A stretch of DNA of 64,000 nt from CAZYAK01 sp964403335 (GTDB taxonomy: Bacteria; Patescibacteriota; Gracilibacteria; Peribacterales; Peribacteraceae). Location of the stretch: contig CAYOFI010000004.1 in the NCBI GenBank assembly GCA_964403335.1, positions 1-64,000 of the forward strand, written 5' to 3'. The notes under the pieces are model-generated. The model saw only the letters and a program-made list of their open reading frames with translations, ran no database searches and had not been told where the DNA came from. How positions within the stretch are numbered: position 1 is the first letter of the stretch; each line of letters starts with the position of its first letter. Positions 1-6,781 of the stretch are shown here, one piece after another. Both the position numbers and the translations under genes were made by a program.

Positions 1-54
1 GTGAGGCTAAACAGAAACATATACAAAACTGCCTTTCCCAAGCCAAAATCCCGC

Positions 55-60
55 TATACT
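55..60 (+). promoter_or_regulatory. -10 box of trmD, leaderless type
   Basis: TATACT ends exactly 6 bases before the trmD ATG at 67. Transcription would start at or next to the start codon. There is no Shine-Dalgarno sequence. Confidence 0.65.
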
Positions 61-66
61 CCCTCC

Positions 67-766
67 ATGCGGATCGACATTTTGACGCTCTTCCCCGGCA
101 TGTTCCAAGGCCCGCTGACCGAGAGCATCCTCCAAAAAGCGAAAGAGAAAAATCTGCTGGATATCCGTCTGCACGACATCCGCGAATTCGGCATCGGCAC
201 GCATCGGCAGGTNNNNNNNNNNNNNNNNNNATAAACCGTATGGCGGCGGAGCAGGCATGGTGATGATGGCGGAGCCGATTGTGAAGATGATCGAGAGGGT
301 GGAAGGAGATCGAAGAGATCAAGGAGATCAAGGGCGTCGAGGAGCGGACAACAAGCCACATCGGATTTATTTGTCACCGAGAGGAAAGCGTTTGAAGCAG
401 ATACAAGTGGAGAAGCTCGCGAAGAAACATGAGTGGATTTTGCTGCTGTGCGGTCACTATGAAGGCATCGATCAGCGGGTGATTGATGGGTGGATTGATG
501 AAGAGATTTCGATTGGCGACTATGTGCTGACGGGCGGGGAGCTGCCGGCGATGGTGTTGATTGATGCGATCGCGCGGCACGTACCGGGCGTTCTTGGCAA
601 AGAAGAATCTGCGGCGGAAGAGAGCTTTTCCAAGTCGCTCAAGCGCAAGAGGGAATACCCGCACTACACCCTGCCCGAGGACTTCCGCGGGATGAAGGTT
701 CCCGATGTGTTGATCGGCGGGCACCATGGGAAGATTGCGGAGTGGCGCAAGGAGCGCCTAGCATAG
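67..766 (+). CDS. trmD: tRNA (guanine-37-N1)-methyltransferase, interrupted by an assembly gap
   Basis: TrmD methylates G37 of tRNAs with SAM and protects the reading frame. The N-terminus MRIDILTLFPGMF, then PYGGGAGM after the gap, CGHYEGIDQRV, EEISIGDYVLTGGELP and PHYTLPEDFRG are TrmD hallmarks of the knotted SPOUT domain and C-terminal domain. The protein stops soon after GGHHGKIAEWR, shorter than E. coli TrmD. The 18 Ns at 213-230 break the frame: codons before and after do not line up, so the true gap cannot be 18 bases. The loop near codon 80 is encoded by a purine-rich repeat (305-346). The ATG at 67 is chosen for the family N-terminus and the -10 box 6 bases upstream. Confidence 0.95.
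213..230. other. assembly gap (18 N)
   Basis: Eighteen undetermined bases lie inside trmD at the conserved V-D-D-x-P-Y-G-G-G motif. The flanking bases (gt before, at aaa ccg after) would restore V-D-D-K-P-Y with only 5 missing bases. The N count is therefore probably a placeholder. Confidence 0.95.
305..346 (+). repeat. intragenic purine-rich repeat in trmD (family J)
   Basis: Units of GGAGATCGAAGAGATCAAG and GGCGTCGAGGAG are read as GDRRDQGDQGRRGA in the loop of TrmD. Nearly the same DNA lies on the minus strand at 34384-34427 inside a nucleotidyltransferase, where it is read in another frame. It resembles one arm of the intergenic hairpin elements. Confidence 0.8.
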
Positions 767-770
767 GCGT

Positions 771-1181
771 ATGCGTCCGTGGCTTCTCTACTCATTGCTG
801 ACACTTGCCCTGTGGGGATTGTGGGGATTTTTTTCCAAGCTTGCGACCGGGTACATCGGGCCGCAAAGCGTGCTTGTGTACGAACTGATCGGCAGCGCGA
901 TCGTGACCGTGGGAGTACTGGTGATGATCGGCTTCAAGCCGGAGACGCAGCCGATGGGCATTCTGTTCGCGGTCCTGACGGGCATGTGCCTCACGCTCGG
1001 CACGCTCTTCTTCTTTTTTGCCCTCTCTCGCGGCACCGCGTCGATCGTCACGGTGATGACCGCACTCTATCCACTTGTCACTATTCTGCTGCTCTTTTTG
1101 CTCTACCGTGATCCGCTCACGGTGCGGCAGATCATGGGAATGGTGCTTGGATTCATGGCGATGATTCTCTTTGCGCTGTGA
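771..1181 (+). CDS. EamA/DMT-family half-size transporter
   Basis: A 136-residue integral membrane protein with about five hydrophobic segments and one EamA-type (drug/metabolite transporter) domain. It opens with WGLWGFFSKLATGYIGPQ and ends with RQIMGMVLGFMAMILFAL, both typical of EamA halves. Full-size members have two such domains, so this one would act as a dimer, like small EamA proteins. It starts 4 bases after trmD and overlaps the next gene by its stop codon (TGATG), so the three genes are probably one transcript. The substrate cannot be told from the sequence. Confidence 0.8.
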   Translation: MRPWLLYSLLTLALWGLWGFFSKLATGYIGPQSVLVYELIGSAIVTVGVLVMIGFKPETQPMGILFAVLTGMCLTLGTLFFFFALSRGTASIVTVMTALYPLVTILLLFLLYRDPLTVRQIMGMVLGFMAMILFAL

Positions 1182-1444
1182 TGGAAGAACTGTGCGCGAC
1201 GCTTGCTGCCGAAGGGAAAGTGACGTTTGTCGTGCGCGTTCGTCCGAATGCGTCACGGACGAGACTGATCGGTGTGATGGACGACGGCGTGCTGAAGATC
1301 GACCTTGCCGCCGCGCCCGAAAACGGCAAAGCAAACGCGGAACTGGTGGGCTTCCTTGCGGAGAGCTTCACCGTCCCGCGTTCATCCGTCGCGATCCTCA
1401 GCGGTCACACCGACCGTCGCAAACTGGTGCGGATCGTTACGTAA
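1181..1444 (+). CDS. DUF167 (YggU/UPF0235) family protein
   Basis: An 87-residue protein with the DUF167 core: VRVRPNASRTRLIG, DGVLKIDLAAAPENGKAN, and SGHTDRRKLVRI at the end. The family is small, widespread and of unknown biochemical role. The ATG at 1181 overlaps the upstream stop (TGATG), giving translational coupling to the EamA gene. An in-frame GTG one codon earlier is less likely. Confidence 0.9.
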   Translation: MEELCATLAAEGKVTFVVRVRPNASRTRLIGVMDDGVLKIDLAAAPENGKANAELVGFLAESFTVPRSSVAILSGHTDRRKLVRIVT

Positions 1445-1447
1445 CGC

Positions 1448-2110
1448 TTACTTCAGATTCGCGAAGCTGGCGCTTGCTTTGGTCGTGTTGTTCGTGCCCA
1501 AGCGGAAGAGGATCTCGGCCATCTCGCCGCGCGTGAGCAATTGGTCGAAGTGCGTGATGGACGTGGGAATGGCCTTCAGTTCGGAGAGACGTTCCACATA
1601 CGGCACGAACCAACGGGCATCGCCGCTCTCTTCACGCAGATCGAACGAGAACAAGTTGGCGGCGATCTTGGCGGCCTCCGCGAAGTTCACGTTGCGCTGC
1701 GGACGGAAGGTGCCGTCGGGATAGCCGTTGAGAAGTTTATGCACGATGCCCTCGCACACATCCTGTGCGTACCACGATGAGCGAGCGACGTCGGAGAAGA
1801 ACACGAGCGTGGATTTTTCGCTGAAGTTCGCCTGCAAGCAGTCGTTGCTGCGGCCGCTGAGAAAGAACGGATTCGTGAGCAGTGCCGTGAATTCCGAGCG
1901 CGTGATGCGGCGTGTAGGCTTGTACGTGCCGTCCAAATATCCTTTGACGATGTTGTGTGTGCGCAGGTATTCCACGGCTTCAAAATTGGCGTGGTTTTTG
2001 GCCACGTCCGTGAAAGGATCTTCGCGGAACAGCGTTCCTTGGGCGAACGCGACTGTCGAGCAGAGCAGGGAAGCCGCGATGGCTCCCGATAGGGAAGGAA
2101 GCAGACGCAT
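1448..2110 (-). CDS. S-layer homology (SLH) domain protein
   Basis: A 220-residue secreted protein. A Sec signal peptide (MRLLPSLSGAIAASLLCSTVAFAQ) is followed by SLH repeats: FTDVAKNHANFEAVEYLRTHNIVKGYLDG with P-T-R-R-I-T-R-S-E-F; then FFSDVARSSWYAQDVCEGI with LNGYPDGTFRP; then a weaker third copy ending TRGEMAEILFRL. SLH domains anchor proteins to cell-wall polymers, so this is a surface protein. It carries almost nothing besides the SLH repeats. It converges with the DUF167 gene, only 3 bases apart. The start at 2110 is chosen because it begins the signal peptide. Confidence 0.85.
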   Translation of the reverse strand: MRLLPSLSGAIAASLLCSTVAFAQGTLFREDPFTDVAKNHANFEAVEYLRTHNIVKGYLDGTYKPTRRITRSEFTALLTNPFFLSGRSNDCLQANFSEKSTLVFFSDVARSSWYAQDVCEGIVHKLLNGYPDGTFRPQRNVNFAEAAKIAANLFSFDLREESGDARWFVPYVERLSELKAIPTSITHFDQLLTRGEMAEILFRLGTNNTTKASASFANLK

Positions 2111-2227
2111 GACAGGATGGGGTAAAAGAAAGTACACGTCCGTAGACGTGCAGTTCCATCATCTCTTACCGTACGGGTGCGAAGGAAGCAGACACAGAGC
2201 AAGCAAAATGGTCTTACTGAGCCTCTG

Positions 2228-2473
2228 CTATATGCCATCACCGCCATCGCCGTCATCATCCCAGTCACTGTCGTTGCCCCAATAATCATCTTCGTCTTCA
2301 TCATCATCCCAATCATCATCTTCCGAATCGTCGTCAGGCTCATCGTTCATATCTTCCTGAAAGAGATTCTGCAATCGAGTGCGAATACTTTCTTTATGAC
2401 CAACCGGAATCCGCAAAATGCAAATATCGCGCTCGACTGTGACCGGTTCCGTCCACTGTATATCAACACGCAT
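2228..2473 (-). CDS. small protein with a very acidic tail
   Basis: An 81-residue protein. The first half (MRVDIQWTEPVTVERDICIL) is an ordinary mixed sequence. The second half is an Asp/Glu-rich tail with Trp and Tyr, made of D-D-E-D type runs and ending GDGGDGI. I do not recognise the family. On the minus strand a TTGACA lies about 37 bases upstream of the ATG with a TATATT/TATTAT stretch after it, at shorter than ideal spacing. The acidic tail gives a repetitive GAT/GAA codon run whose complement reads as a false hydrophobic frame on the plus strand. Confidence 0.55.
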   Translation of the reverse strand: MRVDIQWTEPVTVERDICILRIPVGHKESIRTRLQNLFQEDMNDEPDDDSEDDDWDDDEDEDDYWGNDSDWDDDGDGGDGI

Positions 2474-2529
2474 ATGCACAAAATAATATAGTACATTTGT
2501 TTTGTCAAAAATGCCTTTGTGACTTACCT

Positions 2530-3318
2530 CTATAGTTTTCTTTCGATAAATCCGCGCAGATCCGGATAATCCGGCAAGCCCGTGATGCGGTCGTTCCCCA
2601 GGAAAAATGTCGGCACCAGGGTCACGCCGCTTGCTGTCGCCGCTCGCGCCTGTGCCTCCAAAAATGCCGTGACTTGCGGTGACGCGCGGCATGTCTCGAA
2701 AGCGGTTTTGTCGATGCCGATGTCCGTCGCCGTTTTCAAGAGTGCGGCGTCGGAACGCACGGCGAGTGTGAAGAGGGACTGATGCATGGCAGAGCCTTTG
2801 CGTGCGTTCGCGGCGCAGATGAGTGCGGCCGCTTCCGCGCGCGAGGTCGGATATTTTTGCAACGGGACCAACTGTATGCGCAGGAGAAGTTCGCCGTTGC
2901 GCACAAAACTCGCGAGGAGTTTGGGCAATTGTTCCTCGGCAAATTGTTTGCAGTAGGCGCAGGAAATATTGGTGAACAGCGTGAGCATCAAAGGCGCGTC
3001 CGCCTTGCCGATTTCCAGCTGTCCGTTTTCCGTCAGCCGCTCTTCCAGCGCATAGTCCGGTCCCGCGGATGATGAGGCGACGGCTGCAGCAGATGCCGGA
3101 ACGTCTCCGGGCTCCAGAGGGGCCTCCGTGGAGGGGGGGATGGAGGGGGTGGATGATGTGGCGGGCGAAGACGATGCGCCCGCGGATGTGGGCGCCAGGG
3201 TCAGTGAAGACACGGAACGTGCGACGGGTGCCTCAGGGGGCAGCATCGATGGCGGCGCGCAGGCTGCAAGGCAGAGCACCGTGGATATGACGATGATGGA
3301 GAAACACGTGCGAAACAT
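2530..3318 (-). CDS. DsbA-like thiol:disulfide lipoprotein
   Basis: A 262-residue lipoprotein: signal peptide with lipobox LAAC (Cys20), a Ser/Pro/Ala-rich linker of about 70 residues, then a thioredoxin-fold domain. The active site is F-T-N-I-S-C-A-Y-C-K-Q-F, a CxxC motif, and the cis-Pro loop is VTLVPTFFLG. DsbA-family proteins of this type make or isomerise disulfides in exported proteins. The linker would hold the domain away from the membrane. The start at 3318 begins the signal peptide, and a TACCCT box lies 7 bases upstream. It is divergent from the glycosyltransferase at 3357. Confidence 0.85.
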   Translation of the reverse strand: MFRTCFSIIVISTVLCLAACAPPSMLPPEAPVARSVSSLTLAPTSAGASSSPATSSTPSIPPSTEAPLEPGDVPASAAAVASSSAGPDYALEERLTENGQLEIGKADAPLMLTLFTNISCAYCKQFAEEQLPKLLASFVRNGELLLRIQLVPLQKYPTSRAEAAALICAANARKGSAMHQSLFTLAVRSDAALLKTATDIGIDKTAFETCRASPQVTAFLEAQARAATASGVTLVPTFFLGNDRITGLPDYPDLRGFIERKL

Positions 3319-3325
3319 CGGCAGT

Positions 3326-3331
3326 AGGGTA
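3326..3331 (-). promoter_or_regulatory. -10 box of the DsbA-like lipoprotein gene
   Basis: On the minus strand TACCCT ends 7 bases before the ATG at 3318, consistent with a leaderless message. Confidence 0.5.
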
Positions 3332-3342
3332 CATGATTCTGC

Positions 3343-3348
3343 TATTCT
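3343..3348 (+). promoter_or_regulatory. extended -10 box of the glycosyltransferase gene
   Basis: TGCTATTCT is an extended -10 whose hexamer ends 8 bases before the ATG at 3357. The GGGGAGG in between is too close to the ATG to serve as a normal ribosome-binding site. Confidence 0.6.
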
Positions 3349-3356
3349 GGGGAGGT

Positions 3357-4100
3357 ATGTCTGCGCTACATCGTGTGACTCTTCTGGGAGTGCCCATCGA
3401 CGCAGTGACGTCCGGCGAAGCGGTTGCCCGTCTGCATCAACTTTTGAATGAGCCCGGATCGCACCACGTGATGACGCCCAACAGTGAGATGCTGGTGGAA
3501 TCGGTGCACAACATTCCCTTCCGCGAAACACTCTACGTCGCGAGCATGAACCTGCCCGACAGCGCGGGACTGTTGTGGGCCGCGCGCATGACGGGGCAAT
3601 CTCTTCCCGAGCGTGTGACAGGGGTCGATACCGTGGAAGCATTGTGCGCCACACTCGACTCTGCGACACCGGTCTTTTTGCTGGGAGCAGCTCCGGGCGT
3701 CGCGGCGAAAACGGCGATCATTCTGCAGTCCAAGAATCCGCGCTTGGTCATTGCCGGAACGTTCAGCGGCTCACCGCGCAGCGAGGAAGCAGTGGAGATC
3801 ATCCGGTTGATCAATGCCGCGGGACCGCGGTTGCTTCTGGTCGCGTTCGGAGCGCCCGCACAGGATTTGTGGATCGCCGAACATCTCATGCACTGCAAGA
3901 CCGTGCGCGTGGCGATGGGCGTCGGCGGGACGTTTGATTTCATCACCGGCGTGCAAAAACGCGCTCCGGCAATTCTCCGTCAGATGGGATTGGAGTGGTT
4001 GTGGAGAGTCGTGCGCGAACCGAAAAGAATCGGGAGGATCTGGAGGGCAGTCGTTGTTTTTCCGATGATGATTCTGCGATATGGAAAAAGAGCGCCGTGA
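3357..4100 (+). CDS. WecG/TagA/CpsF-family glycosyltransferase (GT26)
   Basis: A 247-residue GT26 enzyme that adds a ManNAc-type sugar to a lipid-linked acceptor in the cytoplasm during envelope polysaccharide or teichoic acid synthesis. Family motifs: TPNSEMLVES, GVDTVEALC, FLLGAAPGVAAKTA, VAFGAPAQDLWIAEH, GVGGTFDFITG and the C-terminal MGLEWLWRVVREPKRIGRI. It lies near the UDP-GlcNAc 2-epimerase at 5455, whose product UDP-ManNAc is the expected donor, so the two probably act in one pathway. The start at 3357 fits the -10 box; an ATG at 3333 would lie upstream of the promoter. Confidence 0.9.
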   Translation: MSALHRVTLLGVPIDAVTSGEAVARLHQLLNEPGSHHVMTPNSEMLVESVHNIPFRETLYVASMNLPDSAGLLWAARMTGQSLPERVTGVDTVEALCATLDSATPVFLLGAAPGVAAKTAIILQSKNPRLVIAGTFSGSPRSEEAVEIIRLINAAGPRLLLVAFGAPAQDLWIAEHLMHCKTVRVAMGVGGTFDFITGVQKRAPAILRQMGLEWLWRVVREPKRIGRIWRAVVVFPMMILRYGKRAP

Positions 4101-4178
4101 ATGGTTTTTAGTTACTAGTTTTTGGTTTCTTGTTTCGAACCAAAAACTAAAAACCAGAAACCAGAAACCAGAAACTTT
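4101..4178. repeat. intergenic hairpin element, family C (AACCAGAAACC word)
   Basis: The left arm is rich in GGTTTTTAGTT/TTTTTGGTTTCTTG and the right arm is its complement (AACCAAAAACTAAAAACC, then AACCAGA words). It fills the whole space between two convergent genes. The same word occurs in coding frame at 5908-5936, 6985-7022 and 7448-7481. Confidence 0.85.
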
Positions 4179-4509
4179 ATTCATGAAGGGAAATCACCTC
4201 TTGCACATACCACTGCTTCTCTCCTTTCTTTAGGCGCGCGAGCTGGGGACCGTCCTCCGTCTCCACGTAGTAATCGCGTTCCACGGGAGTCGTGCGCACG
4301 AGCGTGGAGCTGGAAACGTCCATATTTTTTTCTCCAAGCAGCAGCAATATGGCGATGTCCGGCTTGCGCGTGAGCGCGGCGGCAAGGTTGAGCGTTGCGC
4401 GCGCAAGGGTCGCGGCCAGCGCCACGATCAAGCAGCTCACGAGGAGCGCCCACAGGTACGTATGGGTCAGCCGGAACTTCGAGTAGAGTTGATGGAAGTG
4501 ACTGTGCAT
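4177..4509 (-). CDS. small single-pass membrane protein
   Basis: A 110-residue protein with one transmembrane segment (YLWALLVSCLIVALAATLA, about residues 19-37) and a hydrophilic C-terminal half with no motif I recognise. A strong extended -10 (TGGTATAAT on the minus strand, about 4530-4538) lies 21 bases before the ATG at 4509, so this gene has a short leader, unlike most neighbours. Its stop codon TAA touches the family C hairpin. Function unknown. Confidence 0.6.
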   Translation of the reverse strand: MHSHFHQLYSKFRLTHTYLWALLVSCLIVALAATLARATLNLAAALTRKPDIAILLLLGEKNMDVSSSTLVRTTPVERDYYVETEDGPQLARLKKGEKQWYVQEVISLHE

Positions 4510-4601
4510 GTGAATGTGTATTTCCTCTCTATTATACCAAAAAATGGCCAAAAACGCGAATACGCGCCAGAGCCGTATAGAGCCCGTCCCTGCAGGTGTG
4601 C

Positions 4602-4607
4602 TAGAGT
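4602..4607 (+). promoter_or_regulatory. -10 box of gpmA, leaderless type
   Basis: TAGAGT, preceded by TGTGC, ends 6 bases before the ATG at 4614. Confidence 0.6.
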
Positions 4608-4613
4608 CCGCGC

Positions 4614-5279
4614 ATGTCGACTCTCGTATTGATCCGCCACGGGCAATCTCAATGGAACCTGGAAAACCGCTTCACGGGATGGACGGATGTATCGCTGACG
4701 CCCCAAGGCGAGAAGGATGCCGCGACGGCGGGCAGTCATCTGAAAGACGTTTCGTTCGATCTCGCCTTCACCTCCCGTCTGCAACGCGCGAATCAGACGT
4801 TGTCCCTCATCCTCAAGGCCATCGGCACAGAGCTTCCGACGGAGAAAGATTCGGCTTTGAACGAACGCCACTACGGTGATCTGCAAGGACTCAACAAAGC
4901 GGAGACGGCGGAGAAATACGGACAGGATCAGGTCAAACTCTGGCGCCGCAGCTACTCGACCAGGCCGCCGAATGGCGAGAGTATCGAAGACTGCGAGCGC
5001 CGTACGACACCGTTCTTCGTGCAATATGTTCTGCCTCAGCTGGAAGCCGGGAAAAACGTATTGATCGCCGCTCATGGCAACAGCCTCCGGCCCATCATGA
5101 AATACCTGGAGAAGCTCGATCCGGAGACGACGGCGACGCTGGAGATCGGTCTGTGCACGCCGTATATCTATACGTTTGAGGGAAAGAAGATGACCAAGAA
5201 AGAAGTGCGCGAAATTCCGGGGATTGTGACGGCGGGGGCGTCGGTGACGGAGAAGAGTGTCAAAGGAGGAAGGATGTAA
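4614..5279 (+). CDS. gpmA: 2,3-bisphosphoglycerate-dependent phosphoglycerate mutase
   Basis: A 221-residue cofactor-dependent mutase that interconverts 3- and 2-phosphoglycerate in glycolysis. It has the catalytic LIRHGQSQWNLENRFTGW at the N-terminus, TSRLQRANQTL, ERHYGDLQGLNK, and the second histidine in AAHGNSLRPIMKYLE. The length is near that of bacterial dPGM. The ATG at 4614 gives the standard N-terminus. Confidence 0.95.
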   Translation: MSTLVLIRHGQSQWNLENRFTGWTDVSLTPQGEKDAATAGSHLKDVSFDLAFTSRLQRANQTLSLILKAIGTELPTEKDSALNERHYGDLQGLNKAETAEKYGQDQVKLWRRSYSTRPPNGESIEDCERRTTPFFVQYVLPQLEAGKNVLIAAHGNSLRPIMKYLEKLDPETTATLEIGLCTPYIYTFEGKKMTKKEVREIPGIVTAGASVTEKSVKGGRM

Positions 5280-5298
5280 CTGTGAAGCGACTGCAATC

Positions 5299-5426
5299 TG
5301 TCATGGTGAGGTGCTCGGCAATCGCAACCGAGCCTCGAACCATGACGCTTTGGAAGTATTTCCTCCGGGACCGCATGTCGCCCTTCGAGGCTTCCGTTGC
5401 GATTTCGGAAGCACCTCAGGGTGACA
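5299..5426. repeat. intergenic hairpin element, family I (long imperfect arms)
   Basis: The arms GAGGTGCTCGGCAATCGCAA...GCCTCGAA and TTCGAGGC...TTGCGATTTCGGAAGCACCTC are complementary with a few changes around a central 40-base stretch. The outer words (TCATGGTGAG, CAGGGTGACATG) recur at 52139-52203. Confidence 0.8.
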
Positions 5427-5442
5427 TGCTACGGTTTTCCGC

Positions 5443-5448
5443 TACCAT
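5443..5448 (+). promoter_or_regulatory. -10 box of the wecB-like gene, leaderless type
   Basis: TACCAT ends 6 bases before the ATG at 5455. Confidence 0.55.
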
Positions 5449-5454
5449 AAGCCC

Positions 5455-6771
5455 ATGAAAGAGATCACCTTCCGCTCCCCGAGCTTCTTTGACGACTTGT
5501 CCGCTCAAAAGGACAAGCACGTGCATCTGATCCTGATCGCCACCAAACCCGACATCATCAAGCAGGTGCCGTTGTATAAGGAGCTGCAGAAGCGCGGCCA
5601 CTGCGCGGTGCTCGGCCACACCGGCCAGCATTATGATGAAAACTTGAGTGGCGGGATGTTGAAAGAGTTTGGTGTGGAGCCGGACTTTAACTTGAAGGTG
5701 CGAGGTCGAATGGATGAAGTCGTCAGCCAGATCATCGGACGGCTCGGATGGGTCATTCATCAATTGAAGGAGAAGGGAAAAATCGTCATCCCCTACGTGC
5801 ACGGCGATACGACCACGGCAATGGCGGCATCGAATGCGGGGTTCTGTCATGGATTCGCGTCGGTGCACGTGGAGGCGGGGATTCGGACGCTGACGCCTGC
5901 GTTCGAGAAACCAGAAGCCAAAATCCAGAAGCCAAGTGAGTGGAGGAGTTTTTTGATGGACCGGAAAAACTGGAAGCGGGGATCATTGGAACCGTACCCT
6001 GAGCAATTCAACACGCGCGCGAGCGAGGCGGGGACGGGCGTTCATTTGGCGCCTGTGGAACTCGATCGTGAATTTTTGCAGGGCGAAGGCTTCCCGGAAG
6101 ATCGAATCTTCGTTGTTGGGAATTCCGTCGTCGATGCGACTGAAGATGCGTTGAAACAAGCGAAAAACTCGACAATCTTTGATCGATATCCGATGCTGGC
6201 TGACGGGGATTTCGTGCGATTTTGCATTCACCGCCGCGAGAACTGTTTTTCGGAAAAGCGCTTCCGTGCGATTTATGACGCGATGGTCGCTTTGATCAAA
6301 GACGGCCGCAAAGTTCTCCTGATCAGCATGATCCAGACCGAGGCGGCGTTCGATCGTTTTGGACTGCGGAAAGAAATCGAACAGCTCGCGAAAGATCATC
6401 CGAATTTCATCCTCTCTCCCGTCTGGGCCGAGTATGGCGACGTGATTGCGGCGATGAGCAAGGCGGCGGTGTGCGCGACGGACTCGGGCTCGATGCAAGA
6501 GGAGATGAACGTGCTCGGCGTGCCGTGCGTGACGATGCGCTTCGGTTCGGATCGGTCAGAGTCGATCATCAATGGCGGCAATATCATCGCGCCGCCTGTC
6601 GATTCCGCTGTCATCAAACAGCTCATTGAATATGCGTGGGACAACGCGGAAATGCGCAGAGCGCCGAAGATCTACGGGAAGAACGTGAGCAGTGCCTGTA
6701 TTGATGCGGTGGAGAGCGTGCTCAAGAAAGGCGAGGTGTTCCGGACGGAGGAGGAACGTCTAGGTCTGTAG
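5455..6771 (+). CDS. UDP-N-acetylglucosamine 2-epimerase (WecB-like)
   Basis: A 438-residue GT-B-fold enzyme that converts UDP-GlcNAc to UDP-ManNAc for surface polysaccharide. Seen: GHTGQHYDENLS, PYVHGDTTTAMAA, SVHVEAGIRT, FCIHRRENCFSEKRF, ATDSGSMQEEMNVLG and SIINGGNI, all WecB-family sites. About 30 bases of repeat (5908-5936) insert EKPEAKIQKPSE just after the VEAGIRT segment, a loop that is shorter in ordinary WecB. It is longer than E. coli WecB (376 residues), partly from that loop and an N-terminal extension. Its probable partner is the GT26 enzyme at 3357. Confidence 0.88.
   Translation: MKEITFRSPSFFDDLSAQKDKHVHLILIATKPDIIKQVPLYKELQKRGHCAVLGHTGQHYDENLSGGMLKEFGVEPDFNLKVRGRMDEVVSQIIGRLGWVIHQLKEKGKIVIPYVHGDTTTAMAASNAGFCHGFASVHVEAGIRTLTPAFEKPEAKIQKPSEWRSFLMDRKNWKRGSLEPYPEQFNTRASEAGTGVHLAPVELDREFLQGEGFPEDRIFVVGNSVVDATEDALKQAKNSTIFDRYPMLADGDFVRFCIHRRENCFSEKRFRAIYDAMVALIKDGRKVLLISMIQTEAAFDRFGLRKEIEQLAKDHPNFILSPVWAEYGDVIAAMSKAAVCATDSGSMQEEMNVLGVPCVTMRFGSDRSESIINGGNIIAPPVDSAVIKQLIEYAWDNAEMRRAPKIYGKNVSSACIDAVESVLKKGEVFRTEEERLGL
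5908..5936 (+). repeat. in-frame family C repeat inside the epimerase gene
   Basis: The words AACCAGAAGCCAAAA and TCCAGAAGCC are translated as KPEAKIQKPS. They match words in the intergenic hairpin at 4101-4178 and the ligase-gene insertions, but are read in a different frame from the latter. Confidence 0.75.
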
Positions 6772-6781
6772 CCTGTACACT

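Noticed and set aside
2177..2491. Very hydrophobic plus-strand frame (runs of I and V)
   Set aside because: It is the complement of the GAT/GAA-rich acidic tail of the gene at 2228-2473. The N-terminal half of that gene looks like a real protein.
3105..3165. CCTCC-rich stretch in the DsbA-like lipoprotein linker as a family H insertion
   Set aside because: Similar words, but no matching second arm; a Pro/Ser linker explains it equally well.
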